DNA of 64,000 bases from the NCBI RefSeq assembly GCF_010119245.1, contig NZ_WNKG01000006.1:372001-436000 (forward strand). Reading direction: 5' to 3'. Shown here piece after piece: positions 18,261 to 28,054 of the stretch. The position numbers and the translations under genes are program-made. Every line of letters starts with the position of its first letter. Position 1 is the first letter of the stretch. The DNA is from Cyclobacterium salsum (GTDB lineage Bacteria > Bacteroidota > Bacteroidia > Cytophagales > Cyclobacteriaceae). The notes below the pieces were generated by a model. The model did not search any database and was not told the DNA's origin. It was given only the letters and a program-made list of their open reading frames with translations.

Positions 18261-19577
18261 TTAATAATGTTCGTTTTCATCGCTGATATCATCCGTGATG
18301 AAGTTTTTTAATTTTTTGGTAATGGAACCAAAGATATCCCTTCCCATTTGGTCCGATCGGTAGCCTTTTCTGGCTGGCATGTTGCCGCTGGTTTCCTTCA
18401 GTCGGTAAGTATCCTCCCGGTCATCCAGGGCTTTGAAGCCCGCCAATACCAAGCCTACTGTGGTGGCATACATGGGGCTTTTTACGTCCTCTATTTTGGA
18501 TTTGCCCAAATGTTCATTGGGATAGCCTATCCGTGTATCCAGCCCGGTCAGGTATTCAAATAAAGGACCAACGCCGTGCAGTAGGGATCCGCCACCGGTC
18601 AGGACGATTCCCCCAGCCAGTTTTTTGTACACCCCGCTGGTGGCAATCTCAGATTGTACCATTTCAACGATCTCTTCCATACGGGCTTGAATAATGGAAG
18701 CCAGGTTTTTAACGGAAATCTCCTTTGGCGGCCGGTTTCGCAAGCCAGGAATGGATACAATCTCATTGGGATTGGCTTCTTCAGCGATCGCTTTTCCGAA
18801 TTTGGTTTTCAACAGTTCTGCCTGATGTTGCATGACCATGCAGCCCTCCTTGATATCGGCCGTGATGATGTTTCCACCAAAGGGAATGACTGCCGTATGC
18901 CGGATGATATTTTCGTAAAAGATGGCCACATCGGTGGTACCGCCTCCGATATCTACCAGGCATACGCCGGCCTCTTTGTCTAAATCACTGAGCACGGAAA
19001 GGGAACTGGCCAAAGGCTCCAGGATCAGGGCTTTGGATAGAAGGCTGGCCCGTTTGACACAGCGATCGATGTTGTTTATCGCTGCTGATTGGGCAGTGAT
19101 GATGTGAAAATCGGCTTCCAGCCTGGCGCCCGACATTCCTACCGGATCGCGGATTCCTTCTTCGTAGTCTACGGTATAGTCCTGAGGCATTACGTGAATG
19201 ATGCTGTTTCCGGGAGGAACGACGATGTTTTCCATATCGTTGGCAAGCCGACGGACATCCTCTACGGTGATTTCATCATCTTTGGGATTTCGGATGATGA
19301 CTCCATGGTGAATTGCGCTTCTGATATGTTGTCCCGCGATGCCCACAATCACCTCTCCAATGTCAACATTCGACATTTCGGAGGCTTCATTGACCGCTTT
19401 GGTGATGGCATTGACGGTTTTGTCGATATTCGTGACGATGCCTCGAATCACGCCATCGGATACCGCCTTTCCCATTCCCAAAACCTCCAGTTTCCCATAT
19501 TCGTTTTTGCGTCCGATAATCGCGCAGATTTTCGTCGTACCTATATCCAGTCCTACAATGAGTTTTTCGTTTTCCAT
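18261..19577 (-). CDS. ftsA: Cell division protein FtsA
   Basis: A 438-residue actin-fold protein that tethers FtsZ to the membrane. It has the phosphate-1 motif VGLDIGTTKICAIIG at the N terminus, the SHS2-like subdomain, VCLVDIGGGTTDVAIF (phosphate-2) and GGIVLTGGGSLLHGV (adenosine motif). The C-terminal stretch after residue 400 ends in a possible amphipathic helix (DIFGSITKKLKNFITD). It lies between ftsQ (11-base gap) and ftsZ (46-base gap). Confidence 0.97.
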   Translation of the reverse strand: MENEKLIVGLDIGTTKICAIIGRKNEYGKLEVLGMGKAVSDGVIRGIVTNIDKTVNAITKAVNEASEMSNVDIGEVIVGIAGQHIRSAIHHGVIIRNPKDDEITVEDVRRLANDMENIVVPPGNSIIHVMPQDYTVDYEEGIRDPVGMSGARLEADFHIITAQSAAINNIDRCVKRASLLSKALILEPLASSLSVLSDLDKEAGVCLVDIGGGTTDVAIFYENIIRHTAVIPFGGNIITADIKEGCMVMQHQAELLKTKFGKAIAEEANPNEIVSIPGLRNRPPKEISVKNLASIIQARMEEIVEMVQSEIATSGVYKKLAGGIVLTGGGSLLHGVGPLFEYLTGLDTRIGYPNEHLGKSKIEDVKSPMYATTVGLVLAGFKALDDREDTYRLKETSGNMPARKGYRSDQMGRDIFGSITKKLKNFITDDISDENEHY

Positions 19578-19588
19578 AGCGCTAACAG

Positions 19589-20356
19589 TTATTCACAAAT
19601 GATTTGATCCTTATATTTTACATTTACCCGATCATAGGTATTCCATCCTTTCTCGGGAAGAATTCTCTTATAATAGGTTTTTATTTTTCTAAATTTCAGC
19701 TTAATATCCTCTGGTTCCCCAAATTCAATGACCTGCTTTCCTACCTGCTGGTGCAGGTTGATGTCCCCATTCCCCAGTAATTCCAGGGAGCTGATCTGAG
19801 CGGCCCAAAAAGGGTCCTGACTGATAAACTGAATGAGTGCCAGTAACCTGGATTCCTGCTCCGACAAATCATCGAGCTTCAATAAACGCTCAGCCCTTGG
19901 CCCGGTAAGGATGAGCACCCTGCTGGTATAGTTGGCAGAGGTGGGCAATATTCTCCCCTTGGTGCTGATATAGCCATCGGCAGCCTTGGGCCTCACAATT
20001 CTTGCCATCGGAACGTGCTGACTCACTTTTACCATAATTTCTCCTTTCAAATCCCGGAACACCTCCGCTTTTCTGACAAAGGGATGGGCTTCTACTTTTT
20101 TCTCCATCTCATTAATGGAAACCTCACTTAAAGCGGCCTTCTTTTCCAGGCCGGGAAAGGCATTGGTTAACAAGCTGGCTACCTCTTTTTCGTCCACAAA
20201 ATAAACATCACTTACCCCTTCCACGTAAATTTCCAATCCCGTGATCGTATGTGACCCGGCTTTGTGCTCTATAAAGGCAATAAACCCAGAGAGTACCAGT
20301 CCCACCAAAATCAGGAGGATGGGTTTTTTTATTTTTCTACCTCTAAGCTTTGTCAT
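19589..20356 (-). CDS. ftsQ: Cell division protein FtsQ/DivIB
   Basis: A 255-residue single-pass membrane protein: basic N terminus, one hydrophobic helix (PILLILVGLVLSGFIAF), then a POTRA-like region with the segment EKKVEAHPFVRKAEVFRDLKG, and a beta domain. It belongs to the divisome FtsQ-FtsL-FtsB subcomplex that couples septal synthesis to FtsZ. Its start overlaps the end of murC by 14 bases, as expected for a coupled dcw gene. Confidence 0.9.
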   Translation of the reverse strand: MTKLRGRKIKKPILLILVGLVLSGFIAFIEHKAGSHTITGLEIYVEGVSDVYFVDEKEVASLLTNAFPGLEKKAALSEVSINEMEKKVEAHPFVRKAEVFRDLKGEIMVKVSQHVPMARIVRPKAADGYISTKGRILPTSANYTSRVLILTGPRAERLLKLDDLSEQESRLLALIQFISQDPFWAAQISSLELLGNGDINLHQQVGKQVIEFGEPEDIKLKFRKIKTYYKRILPEKGWNTYDRVNVKYKDQIICE

Positions 20357-21743
20357 CTGCTATCCATTTTGCTATTGGTTCTACCAAACGATCTATATCA
20401 CCTGCCCCAATGGTTACCAATACTTCAGGAGGCTGTTGCTTCAGATAGGGCAGAAGGGCTTCTTTTGAAAGTACCTGCTTTTTGGGGCTGTTTATTTCAG
20501 GTAGCAACATGGCTGCCGTCACGCCTTCAATGGGCAATTCCCTGGCTGGATAAATGTCGAGCAGGATGACCTCATCGGCCAGAGAAAGGCTTTCGGAAAA
20601 CCCGGCCGCAAAATCCCTGGTTCGGGTAAATAAATGCGGCTGAAATACCGCGGTCAGCTTTTTTGAAGGATACATCGCCTTGACGGAAGTCAAAAAGGAC
20701 CTGATCTCCTCCGGATGGTGGGCATAATCATCGATGTAAGTGATGGTATCAGTTGAATGAATGCATTCAAACCTTCTTTTTACCCCTTTGTAGGTGGCAA
20801 TCCCTTCTTTAATGGCTTCTTTCGATAGGCCGAAATACCGGGCAACCCCTATGGCAGCTACCGCATTTTCAATGTTATGAAAACCGGGTACCCGTAATTT
20901 CAGGCCTTCGATCCGGTCATCCCCGGAAAGGTAATCAAAAGAAAAAGCCACGGTGCCGGCCTGGATATTTTCTGCCCGGACCGTTCCGGCATCCAGGCCG
21001 TAGGTGCTGACAGCGACGTTTCCAAAATCCTTTCCCTTAATTTTTTCATAGGCTCCATGATGGATAAACAGGTGTCCATCCGGGCTTGTCAGGCCTATAA
21101 AGGCTAAGAATCCGTCCAGAAATTGATCCGGATCGCCATATATGTCCAAATGATCGGGATCGATACTCGTCACAATGCTCACATTTGGGTGCAGTTGCAA
21201 AAAGGAGCGGTCGAATTCATCAGCTTCCACCACTACCAGAGGGGCTTCCTTGCTCCCTTCGTCGTGGAGGATCAGGTTGCTCTGGTAGTTTTGGGTGAGG
21301 CCTCCCAGGAAAGCAGCCGTATTTCTACCGGCATTCTTGAGTAGGTGCGCAATCATGGAAGAAGTGGTGGTTTTACCATGAGTGCCTGCAACAGCTACCG
21401 TTTCCATGGATTTGGTAATCAGACCCAGTGCAGCAGATCGTTTCATCAAGGGATAGGCTTGCCCTTCGAAGTAGCGAAAAAGTTGGCTACTCTGAGGAAC
21501 GGCAGGGGTCCAGATTACCAGTTTGTTTTCGGTAGAAGAGCTAAATTCGTTGGGGATCTGACTGCTGTCATCGGCATAGCTGATTTGCATGCCTTCCCGT
21601 TCCAGTGCTTCTGTGAGGGGAGAAGGGGTCTTGTCATAACCATAGACAGGTACCCCGATGTGATTAAACCAGCGGGCGATCGCACTCATCCCGATCCCTC
21701 CGATGCCAAGAAAATAGACGCTATGTAGGTTATTTAAGTTCAT
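20343..21743 (-). CDS. murC: UDP-N-acetylmuramate--L-alanine ligase
   Basis: A 466-residue Mur ligase that adds L-Ala to UDP-MurNAc with ATP. The N-terminal Rossmann domain begins VYFLGIGGIGMSAIARW. The ATP loop is GTHGKTTTSSMIAHLL, with central-domain features VVEADEFDRSF and YIDDYAHHPEEI, the latter typical of MurC. It overlaps murG by 4 bases (ATGA) and ftsQ by 14. Confidence 0.97.
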   Translation of the reverse strand: MNLNNLHSVYFLGIGGIGMSAIARWFNHIGVPVYGYDKTPSPLTEALEREGMQISYADDSSQIPNEFSSSTENKLVIWTPAVPQSSQLFRYFEGQAYPLMKRSAALGLITKSMETVAVAGTHGKTTTSSMIAHLLKNAGRNTAAFLGGLTQNYQSNLILHDEGSKEAPLVVVEADEFDRSFLQLHPNVSIVTSIDPDHLDIYGDPDQFLDGFLAFIGLTSPDGHLFIHHGAYEKIKGKDFGNVAVSTYGLDAGTVRAENIQAGTVAFSFDYLSGDDRIEGLKLRVPGFHNIENAVAAIGVARYFGLSKEAIKEGIATYKGVKRRFECIHSTDTITYIDDYAHHPEEIRSFLTSVKAMYPSKKLTAVFQPHLFTRTRDFAAGFSESLSLADEVILLDIYPARELPIEGVTAAMLLPEINSPKKQVLSKEALLPYLKQQPPEVLVTIGAGDIDRLVEPIAKWIADDKA

Positions 21744-22852
21744 TGTACCAGGGTTTCCATTACGTGAACGATTTCCTTTGCCGCATTTGGTTTCGAAAGC
21801 AGTTTAATGCCCTGCGACAGGGCCTGCTGTTTTTCCGGGTTTTGTAGCAAGGAATGTACCATCGGTTCCAGGTTTTGAACGGCTTCGCTGTCTTTAAGTA
21901 AAAGGGCGGCACCCTGGGACACGAACGCCATGGCGTTTTTGGTTTGGTGGTCCTCGGCCACATTGGGTGAAGGAATAAAGATGACGGGTTTGCCCACAAG
22001 GCTCAACTCGGAAACGGAAAGGGCCCCGGATCGGGATATAACCATGTCTGCTGCGGCATAGGCAAGGTCCATTTCTTTGATAAATTCCTTGGGGAAAATA
22101 GAATTCAAACCGGAGTCCGTTACTTTTTTGACCACATTACCGTAATAATAGGTGCCCGTTTGCCAGAGTACCTGGTATCCGTTGGCTTCAAAGCTGGCCA
22201 TACTCGCCAGGAGCGCGTCATTAATGGTACGTGCCCCGAGACTGCCTCCTATAGATAGAATCACCGGTTTTGCCGGATTCAGGCCAAAATGCTGCAAGCC
22301 TTTTTCTTTCTTGCCCTCCAGGCTCAAAATATCCTTTCGTACGGGATTTCCTGTATAGTGGATCTTTCCGGCGGGGAAATAGCGATCCATTTCAGGATAG
22401 GCCACGCAAATGGCAGTTGCTTTCTTGGCCAGCAACTTATTGGTCAGTCCGGCATAGCTATTTTGCTCCTGGATCAGGGTGGGTATTCCTTTTGCCTGAG
22501 CGGCGAAAAGCACCGGGCCACTGGCATATCCTCCTACACCCACTATCAGGTGTGGTTTGAAGTTTTTGATGAGTTTTCGAGCTTTTTGAAGGCTGTCCAA
22601 GAGCTTAAAGGGGAAACTCAGGTTTTCAAGGGTGAACCTTCGCTGCAATCCGGCAATCGGCAAGCCTTCAATGGGGTACCCTGCCTCCGGGACTTTTTGC
22701 ATTTCCATTTTGTTTTCGGCACCCACGAATAATACCTCGCTTTCCGGATAGCTTTCATTCCAGGCTTTAGCAATGGCTATAGCGGGGTATATATGGCCTC
22801 CAGTGCCCCCTCCGCTTATGATGATTCGATATGTCTCGGTGCTGTTTTTCAA
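21740..22852 (-). CDS. murG: UDP-GlcNAc--lipid I N-acetylglucosaminyltransferase
   Basis: A 370-residue GT28 enzyme that makes lipid II on the inner face of the cytoplasmic membrane. The glycine-rich G-loops are seen as SGGGTGGHIYPAIAIA near residue 13 and GGSLGARTINDA near 200. The donor site has VISRSGALSVSELSLVGKPVIFIPSP with AEDHQTKNA. It starts 4 bases after ftsW ends and overlaps murC by 4. Confidence 0.97.
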   Translation of the reverse strand: MKNSTETYRIIISGGGTGGHIYPAIAIAKAWNESYPESEVLFVGAENKMEMQKVPEAGYPIEGLPIAGLQRRFTLENLSFPFKLLDSLQKARKLIKNFKPHLIVGVGGYASGPVLFAAQAKGIPTLIQEQNSYAGLTNKLLAKKATAICVAYPEMDRYFPAGKIHYTGNPVRKDILSLEGKKEKGLQHFGLNPAKPVILSIGGSLGARTINDALLASMASFEANGYQVLWQTGTYYYGNVVKKVTDSGLNSIFPKEFIKEMDLAYAAADMVISRSGALSVSELSLVGKPVIFIPSPNVAEDHQTKNAMAFVSQGAALLLKDSEAVQNLEPMVHSLLQNPEKQQALSQGIKLLSKPNAAKEIVHVMETLVQ

Positions 22853-22856
22853 AATT

Positions 22857-24032
22857 TTACGCTACGTTTACCCTATTTCTTATCGTTTTTTCTTCTCCCA
22901 GAAAGGCATCTTCATGATCTCCCCTGCTAACGCTCAGGATAATACCCAAGGATATGCCCGTGAATATCAGGGAAGTCCCACCCATGCTTACCATGGGGAG
23001 GGGCAATCCTGTGATGGGGATAAGCCCCACTGCTACCCCCATATTAATCATGGCCTGAATGACCAGGGAAAAACTTAACCCTGCAGACAGCAGGCCTCCA
23101 AAAGGCCGGGTGGAAATGGCTACCACGCGCATGCCGCGGTAAAGCAAGGCCAGGTACATAAAGAGCACAAAGCCTCCCCCGACCATCCCGTACTCTTCAA
23201 TGATAATGGCATAGATGAAGTCTGAATAGGGGTGCGGGAGTATGTTTCGTTGTTCACTTTTACCGGGACCTTTGCCGGTGATGCCTCCGGTGGCGATCGC
23301 TATATAGGAGTGCTTGGCCTGAAATGGAATTTCTTTGGGCTCATCATTCATGAATTTTTCTATCCGGGAAAAGAACACTCCTCCTCGCTGGCCCATTAGG
23401 ATCGCGGTGGATAATACCAGCGTGCCCACCATGCCAACAACCAGCAGGTATTTTAAGGGGACCCTGCCTATAAACATCAATAGAAGGCAGGTAGCCAACA
23501 GCATGACAGCAGTGGACATGTTAGCAATGGCAATAAGCAGGCAAATGATACCGATCCATACGATAATCGGAATAAAGGTGCCTTTGATGTCCGTTATTTT
23601 CCGCTGCCGTTTTGCCAACATGCCGGCCACGGCTGCTATAAGGGCCAGTTTAGCCAGATCCGAGGGCTGAAATGCCTGGTCAATGATGGGGATCGTAAGC
23701 CACCTGCTGGCCTGGTTGATGGTAGACCCAAAAAGGTAGGTAATTAATAGCAAGGGGACGCTTACCCATAAAGCGAACAAACTCAGTTTAGAGAAATATT
23801 TATAGGGAATGGTGTGCACCGCCCACATGACCACCAGACTGGTCAGAATCAGCGCACTGTGTTTAAATAAATAGATCTCCGTATTTCCTCCCATTTTGCG
23901 GTAGGCAAGAGATCCCGTAGCGGAATACACCGCCAGGATGCTGATCATGGACAACAGGATGACGATACCCCAGATAATGGGGTCGCCTTTTAGGTTTTCT
24001 TCCAGCCAGATTTTAACTTTTGCCATCTTCAA
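22857..24032 (-). CDS. ftsW: SEDS-family peptidoglycan glycosyltransferase FtsW
   Basis: A 391-residue polytopic SEDS protein that polymerises lipid II at the septum with its partner PBP. About ten hydrophobic segments are visible. Conserved pieces include FQPSDLAKLALI, GKGPGKSEQRNILPHPYSDFIYA and the final GLPLPMVSMGGTSL. The catalytic Asp region of the family lies in the large loop near the PHPYSDFIYA segment. Its start overlaps the murD end by 20 bases. The cognate PBP is encoded in the same cluster. Confidence 0.95.
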   Translation of the reverse strand: MKMAKVKIWLEENLKGDPIIWGIVILLSMISILAVYSATGSLAYRKMGGNTEIYLFKHSALILTSLVVMWAVHTIPYKYFSKLSLFALWVSVPLLLITYLFGSTINQASRWLTIPIIDQAFQPSDLAKLALIAAVAGMLAKRQRKITDIKGTFIPIIVWIGIICLLIAIANMSTAVMLLATCLLLMFIGRVPLKYLLVVGMVGTLVLSTAILMGQRGGVFFSRIEKFMNDEPKEIPFQAKHSYIAIATGGITGKGPGKSEQRNILPHPYSDFIYAIIIEEYGMVGGGFVLFMYLALLYRGMRVVAISTRPFGGLLSAGLSFSLVIQAMINMGVAVGLIPITGLPLPMVSMGGTSLIFTGISLGIILSVSRGDHEDAFLGEEKTIRNRVNVA

Positions 24033-25374
24033 ATGCTTTTTTCAAGTTCAAAACTGCCTCCTTAAATTGGTTGCCGCGGTCTTCGTAATTTTTAAAAAGA
24101 TCAAAACTGGCACAGGCCGGAGATAGCAATACCAGATCACCTTTAGAACCTTTTTCCAAAGCCCAGTTAATGGCCTGTCGCAAGTCCTGTGTCGTAAGTA
24201 TTTCGGGTATTTTCCCAGAAAATGCCGCTTTTAGTTTTTCGTTATCTTTCCCAAGGCAAATCAGCACTTTTACGTGCCCTTTGACTTTTTCATCCAACAG
24301 GCTGTAGTCGTTTCCCTTATCAACGCCTCCGGCAATCCAGACGAGATCGTTTTGGTAGGCCTCTAATGCAAATGCCGTAGCATCCACATTCGTACCTTTG
24401 CTATCATTTATAAACTGGATACCGTCAACCTCAGCCACCCATTCCATTCGATGTGCCGCGTTTACGAAGGTTTTCAGTCCAGGTCCGAGTTTTTCGGAGG
24501 GTACTCCGGCCGTTTTAGCCGCCAATACAGCTGCCAGGGAATTGCAGAGGTTATGCTTTCCCTGCAGGGACATTTCCTCCATGGGCCAGGTCCAGATCTC
24601 CTCATCGGTTTTTACAGTCAATTTTTTTTCTTCCACAAAAGCCTTTCGCTCTGGACTGATGGTTAACCCATAAGGCAGGTCCACTGGCTGGCTTTTTCGG
24701 TTATGCAGCGTAGATTTAATGATTGGATCTTCATCGTAATAAATAAAATGGTCCGCTATTCCCATCTTATCCGTCAATTTTAGTTTGGTCGCAGCATACA
24801 ACGCCAGGTCATTATCATACCGGCCCAGATGGTCAGGTGTAATGTTTAGCAGCATGGCAATAGCAGGGCAGAATTTCACAAACCCCTCTATCTGAAAGCT
24901 GCTAACTTCCAGGACCCACCAGTCGTGGTCGTTTTCGCACAATTGCAGTGCCCAGCTTTTCCCTACATTGCCAGCCAGGCCTACGTTCAATCCCCCTGCT
25001 TTCAGGAGGTGATAAGTCAGCAGGGTGGTGGTCGTTTTGCCATTGGTACCGGTAATGGCGATCACCTTTCCCCGGCTAAAGCCAAAGGCAAATTCCAGTT
25101 CATCCACTACGGGGACACCAGAGGAGATTAGCTGAGCAACCAGCGGATTGGAATAGGGAATTCCCGGACTTTTGACCACCGTATCAGCAGTTAAAAAGGA
25201 GCCCACCGTATGTTGTCCTTCCTCAAAGTCAATTCCCTTTTCCCAGAAAACGGTTTTCTTTTCTTCAGCTATTTTGCCAGCATCGGACACAAATACGCTG
25301 TGACCCTGTTGCCTGGCAAGCAGGGCTGCTCCAAAACCGCTTTCTCCGGATCCTATGATCGCCGTTTTTTGCAT
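24013..25374 (-). CDS. murD: UDP-N-acetylmuramoyl-L-alanine--D-glutamate ligase
   Basis: A 453-residue Mur ligase adding D-Glu. It starts with an NAD-like fold (AIIGSGESGFGAALLA), has the ATP loop [28 protein letters not shown] in the central domain, and NDSKGTNVDATAFAL in the C-terminal domain, where the Lys contacts substrate. It abuts mraY with no gap and overlaps ftsW by 20 bases. Confidence 0.97.
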   Translation of the reverse strand: MQKTAIIGSGESGFGAALLARQQGHSVFVSDAGKIAEEKKTVFWEKGIDFEEGQHTVGSFLTADTVVKSPGIPYSNPLVAQLISSGVPVVDELEFAFGFSRGKVIAITGTNGKTTTTLLTYHLLKAGGLNVGLAGNVGKSWALQLCENDHDWWVLEVSSFQIEGFVKFCPAIAMLLNITPDHLGRYDNDLALYAATKLKLTDKMGIADHFIYYDEDPIIKSTLHNRKSQPVDLPYGLTISPERKAFVEEKKLTVKTDEEIWTWPMEEMSLQGKHNLCNSLAAVLAAKTAGVPSEKLGPGLKTFVNAAHRMEWVAEVDGIQFINDSKGTNVDATAFALEAYQNDLVWIAGGVDKGNDYSLLDEKVKGHVKVLICLGKDNEKLKAAFSGKIPEILTTQDLRQAINWALEKGSKGDLVLLSPACASFDLFKNYEDRGNQFKEAVLNLKKAFEDGKS

Positions 25375-26586
25375 TTACCTCAATTTAAGTGTCGCCAATG
25401 CCATGATGGCAAACAAGATTCCCAGTATCCAAAATCTTACCGTTATCTTCGCCTCCGGAACATTTCTTTTCTGATAATGGTGGTGTAGCGGAGACATCAG
25501 GAATACCCTTCGTCCCTCTCCATATTTCTTTTTCGTATATTTAAAGTAGCTGACCTGGATGATGACTGAAAGCAGTTCGATCAGGAAAATACCGCATAGA
25601 ACCGGTAACAAGAGTTCCTTTCTAAGCGTAAGGGAAAGCACGGCAATAACACCACCAATCATCAGACTTCCAGTGTCTCCCATAAATACCTGGGCAGGGT
25701 AGGAGTTGTACCAAAGAAAACCCACACAGGCTCCCACAAATGCCGCACAGAAAATCACCAATTCCCCGGAGTTGGGTATAAACATTACATTCAGGTATTG
25801 GGAGAAGATGGCGTTGCCACTGATGTAGGCATAAATGGCAATGGTAAGGCCAATGATGGCAGAAGTCCCGGCAGCCAGCCCGTCTATTCCATCGGTGATA
25901 TTAGCTCCATTGGAAACTGCTGTGACGACAAAAATCACCAGAATTATGTAGAGCACAGGAGTGAAGTTTTCACCTAAAAAACCGAATACCAGGTCGTAGT
26001 TGAGCTCGTTGTTTTTGAGGAAAGGAATGGTGGTCTTCATGGACTTTGCATCCTGAAATGCAGGCGTGGCTACGATCCCTTCTGCGATGGATACCGTATC
26101 CTGAAATTCCCGGACCACCACGTCTTCATGGAAGTAAAGGGTGACACCCACAATAATCCCGATGGATACCTGTCCGATAATTTTAAACCAACCGGCCAGC
26201 CCTTCCTTGTTTTTCCGGAATACCTTAATGTAATCATCCAGAAAGCCGATGCCCCCCAGCCAAAGGGTGGTCACCAAAAGTAGGATGATATAGATGTTGT
26301 AAATATTGGCGAACAAAAGGGTTGGAATGACTATGGCAGCCATAATCATCAACCCGCCCATGGTGGGAGTGCCTTTTTTCTCCAACTGGCCTTGCAGTCC
26401 CAATTCCCTCACGGTTTCACCGATTGATTTTTTCCGGATCCAGTCAATGATCCCTTTTCCCAGCGTAATGGTAATCAGGAGCGAAAACAGTGCGGCCATA
26501 CCTGCTCGAAAGGAGATATACCGGAATACACCCGCACCGGGAAAATCATACGTTTGGTCTATATAGTCAAAAAGATGGTAGAGCAT
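25375..26586 (-). CDS. mraY: Phospho-N-acetylmuramoyl-pentapeptide transferase
   Basis: A 403-residue integral membrane enzyme that makes lipid I from UDP-MurNAc-pentapeptide and undecaprenyl phosphate. It has [31 protein letters not shown] (Asp pair), [16 protein letters not shown] (catalytic Asp), and SPLHHHYQ near the end. It is longer than enterobacterial MraY (about 360) because of an extra external loop around residues 150-210, a length I know from other Bacteroidota MraY. Confidence 0.97.
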   Translation of the reverse strand: MLYHLFDYIDQTYDFPGAGVFRYISFRAGMAALFSLLITITLGKGIIDWIRKKSIGETVRELGLQGQLEKKGTPTMGGLMIMAAIVIPTLLFANIYNIYIILLLVTTLWLGGIGFLDDYIKVFRKNKEGLAGWFKIIGQVSIGIIVGVTLYFHEDVVVREFQDTVSIAEGIVATPAFQDAKSMKTTIPFLKNNELNYDLVFGFLGENFTPVLYIILVIFVVTAVSNGANITDGIDGLAAGTSAIIGLTIAIYAYISGNAIFSQYLNVMFIPNSGELVIFCAAFVGACVGFLWYNSYPAQVFMGDTGSLMIGGVIAVLSLTLRKELLLPVLCGIFLIELLSVIIQVSYFKYTKKKYGEGRRVFLMSPLHHHYQKRNVPEAKITVRFWILGILFAIMALATLKLR

Positions 26587-26587
26587 G

Positions 26588-28054
26588 TCATTCCTTATGT
26601 ATTAATTCTAAAAATTCTTTCACCATTTTTTTATCATCAAAGGGATGTTTGACTCCCTTGATTTCCTGATAGGTTTCGTGGCCTTTCCCTGCAATCAAAA
26701 TGATGTCTCCCTTTTTGGCCAGGCTGCATGCTGCTTTGATGGCAGCTTTTCTATCGGCAAGGGTAAGCGTTTTCTTATGATCAATAGGGTTAATACCTGC
26801 CTCCATTTCCTGTATGATGGCCATCGGATCCTCATCCCGCGGATTGTCGGAGGTAAATATTACCCGATCGCTTAACGTACAGGCAATTTTGGCCATTACC
26901 GGTCGTTTACTACGATCCCTGTTTCCGCCACAGCCTACCAGTGAGATCAGTGTCTCACCGCCCGTCCGGAGTTTTTGAATGGTTTTCAGTACATTTTCCA
27001 GCGCATCGGGAGTGTGCGCATAATCCACGATCGCGGTGATACCTGCATAAACGACCTGATCAAATCTACCCGCCGCGCCGGTTAACTTCGATAATTGCCG
27101 CAAGATTTCTTCTTCCTCCTCACCCAGGAGCAAGGAAATCCCCAGCACCCCAAGCAGATTATAGGCATTAAATTCACCGATAAGCCTGAACCAAACCTGC
27201 TTGCCTTCCAGGTCAAGTTCCAGCCCGTGAAGCGAGTTTGCCAGTATTTTTGCCTTAAAATCAGCGGGATACTTCAAGCCAAAGGTAAATTGCCTGGCTT
27301 TGCAGTTTTGAAGCATTACCCGGCCCCTTTTATCATCTGCATTGATCAGGGCAAAGGCATCCCTTGGGAGTTCATCAAATAATTTTTTCTTTGCTTTGAT
27401 ATAGCTATCAAAATCTCCGTGATAATCCAGGTGGTCGTGCGAAATATTCGTAAATAGAGCCCCTGCAAATTTCAACCCCGCCGTCCTTTCCTGTACAATG
27501 GCATGAGAGCTCGCTTCCATAAAACAGTGGGTACAGCCTTCCTCCAGCATTTTCAGAAGCAATTCGTTGATGGCCAATACATCCGGGGTGGTATGACTGG
27601 CCGAAAGCACCTGATCCATGATTCGGTTTTCGACGGTGGATATCAACCCGCAAGAGTAGCCCATTTCCGAATACAACTGGTGGAGCAGCGTGACGGTAGT
27701 CGTTTTTCCGTTGGTGCCGGTGACCGCTACCAGCGTCAACTTTTCAGATGGGTTTCCATAAAAATTGGCCGCCATCAAGCCCAGGGATTGGGCCGCATTC
27801 ACCACCTGCACGTACGTAATTCCCTCTTGTAGCTCTTTCGGTAATGATTCACAAACGATGGCAACGGCTCCTTTATCCTCCGCATTATTAATAAAGGCAT
27901 GCCCGTCCACCTGAGTGCCAGGAATAGCCACAAATACGGACCCCGCAACGACCTTCCGGCTGTCAAAAGCCAGTTGGTTGACGGAAACCTCCATGTTGCC
28001 TTTGGTTGAAACCAAAGAAACTTTGTACAATATGTCCTTTAGCTGTATGTTCAA
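26588..28054 (-). CDS. murE: UDP-MurNAc-tripeptide synthetase
   Basis: A 488-residue Mur ligase adding the third residue of the stem peptide. The ATP loop is [15 protein letters not shown], and [15 protein letters not shown] marks the central domain. The specificity motif reads DNPRDEDP, the DNPR form associated with meso-diaminopimelate rather than lysine. It overlaps ftsI by 4 bases and is 1 base from mraY. Confidence 0.96.
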   Translation of the reverse strand: MNIQLKDILYKVSLVSTKGNMEVSVNQLAFDSRKVVAGSVFVAIPGTQVDGHAFINNAEDKGAVAIVCESLPKELQEGITYVQVVNAAQSLGLMAANFYGNPSEKLTLVAVTGTNGKTTTVTLLHQLYSEMGYSCGLISTVENRIMDQVLSASHTTPDVLAINELLLKMLEEGCTHCFMEASSHAIVQERTAGLKFAGALFTNISHDHLDYHGDFDSYIKAKKKLFDELPRDAFALINADDKRGRVMLQNCKARQFTFGLKYPADFKAKILANSLHGLELDLEGKQVWFRLIGEFNAYNLLGVLGISLLLGEEEEEILRQLSKLTGAAGRFDQVVYAGITAIVDYAHTPDALENVLKTIQKLRTGGETLISLVGCGGNRDRSKRPVMAKIACTLSDRVIFTSDNPRDEDPMAIIQEMEAGINPIDHKKTLTLADRKAAIKAACSLAKKGDIILIAGKGHETYQEIKGVKHPFDDKKMVKEFLELIHKE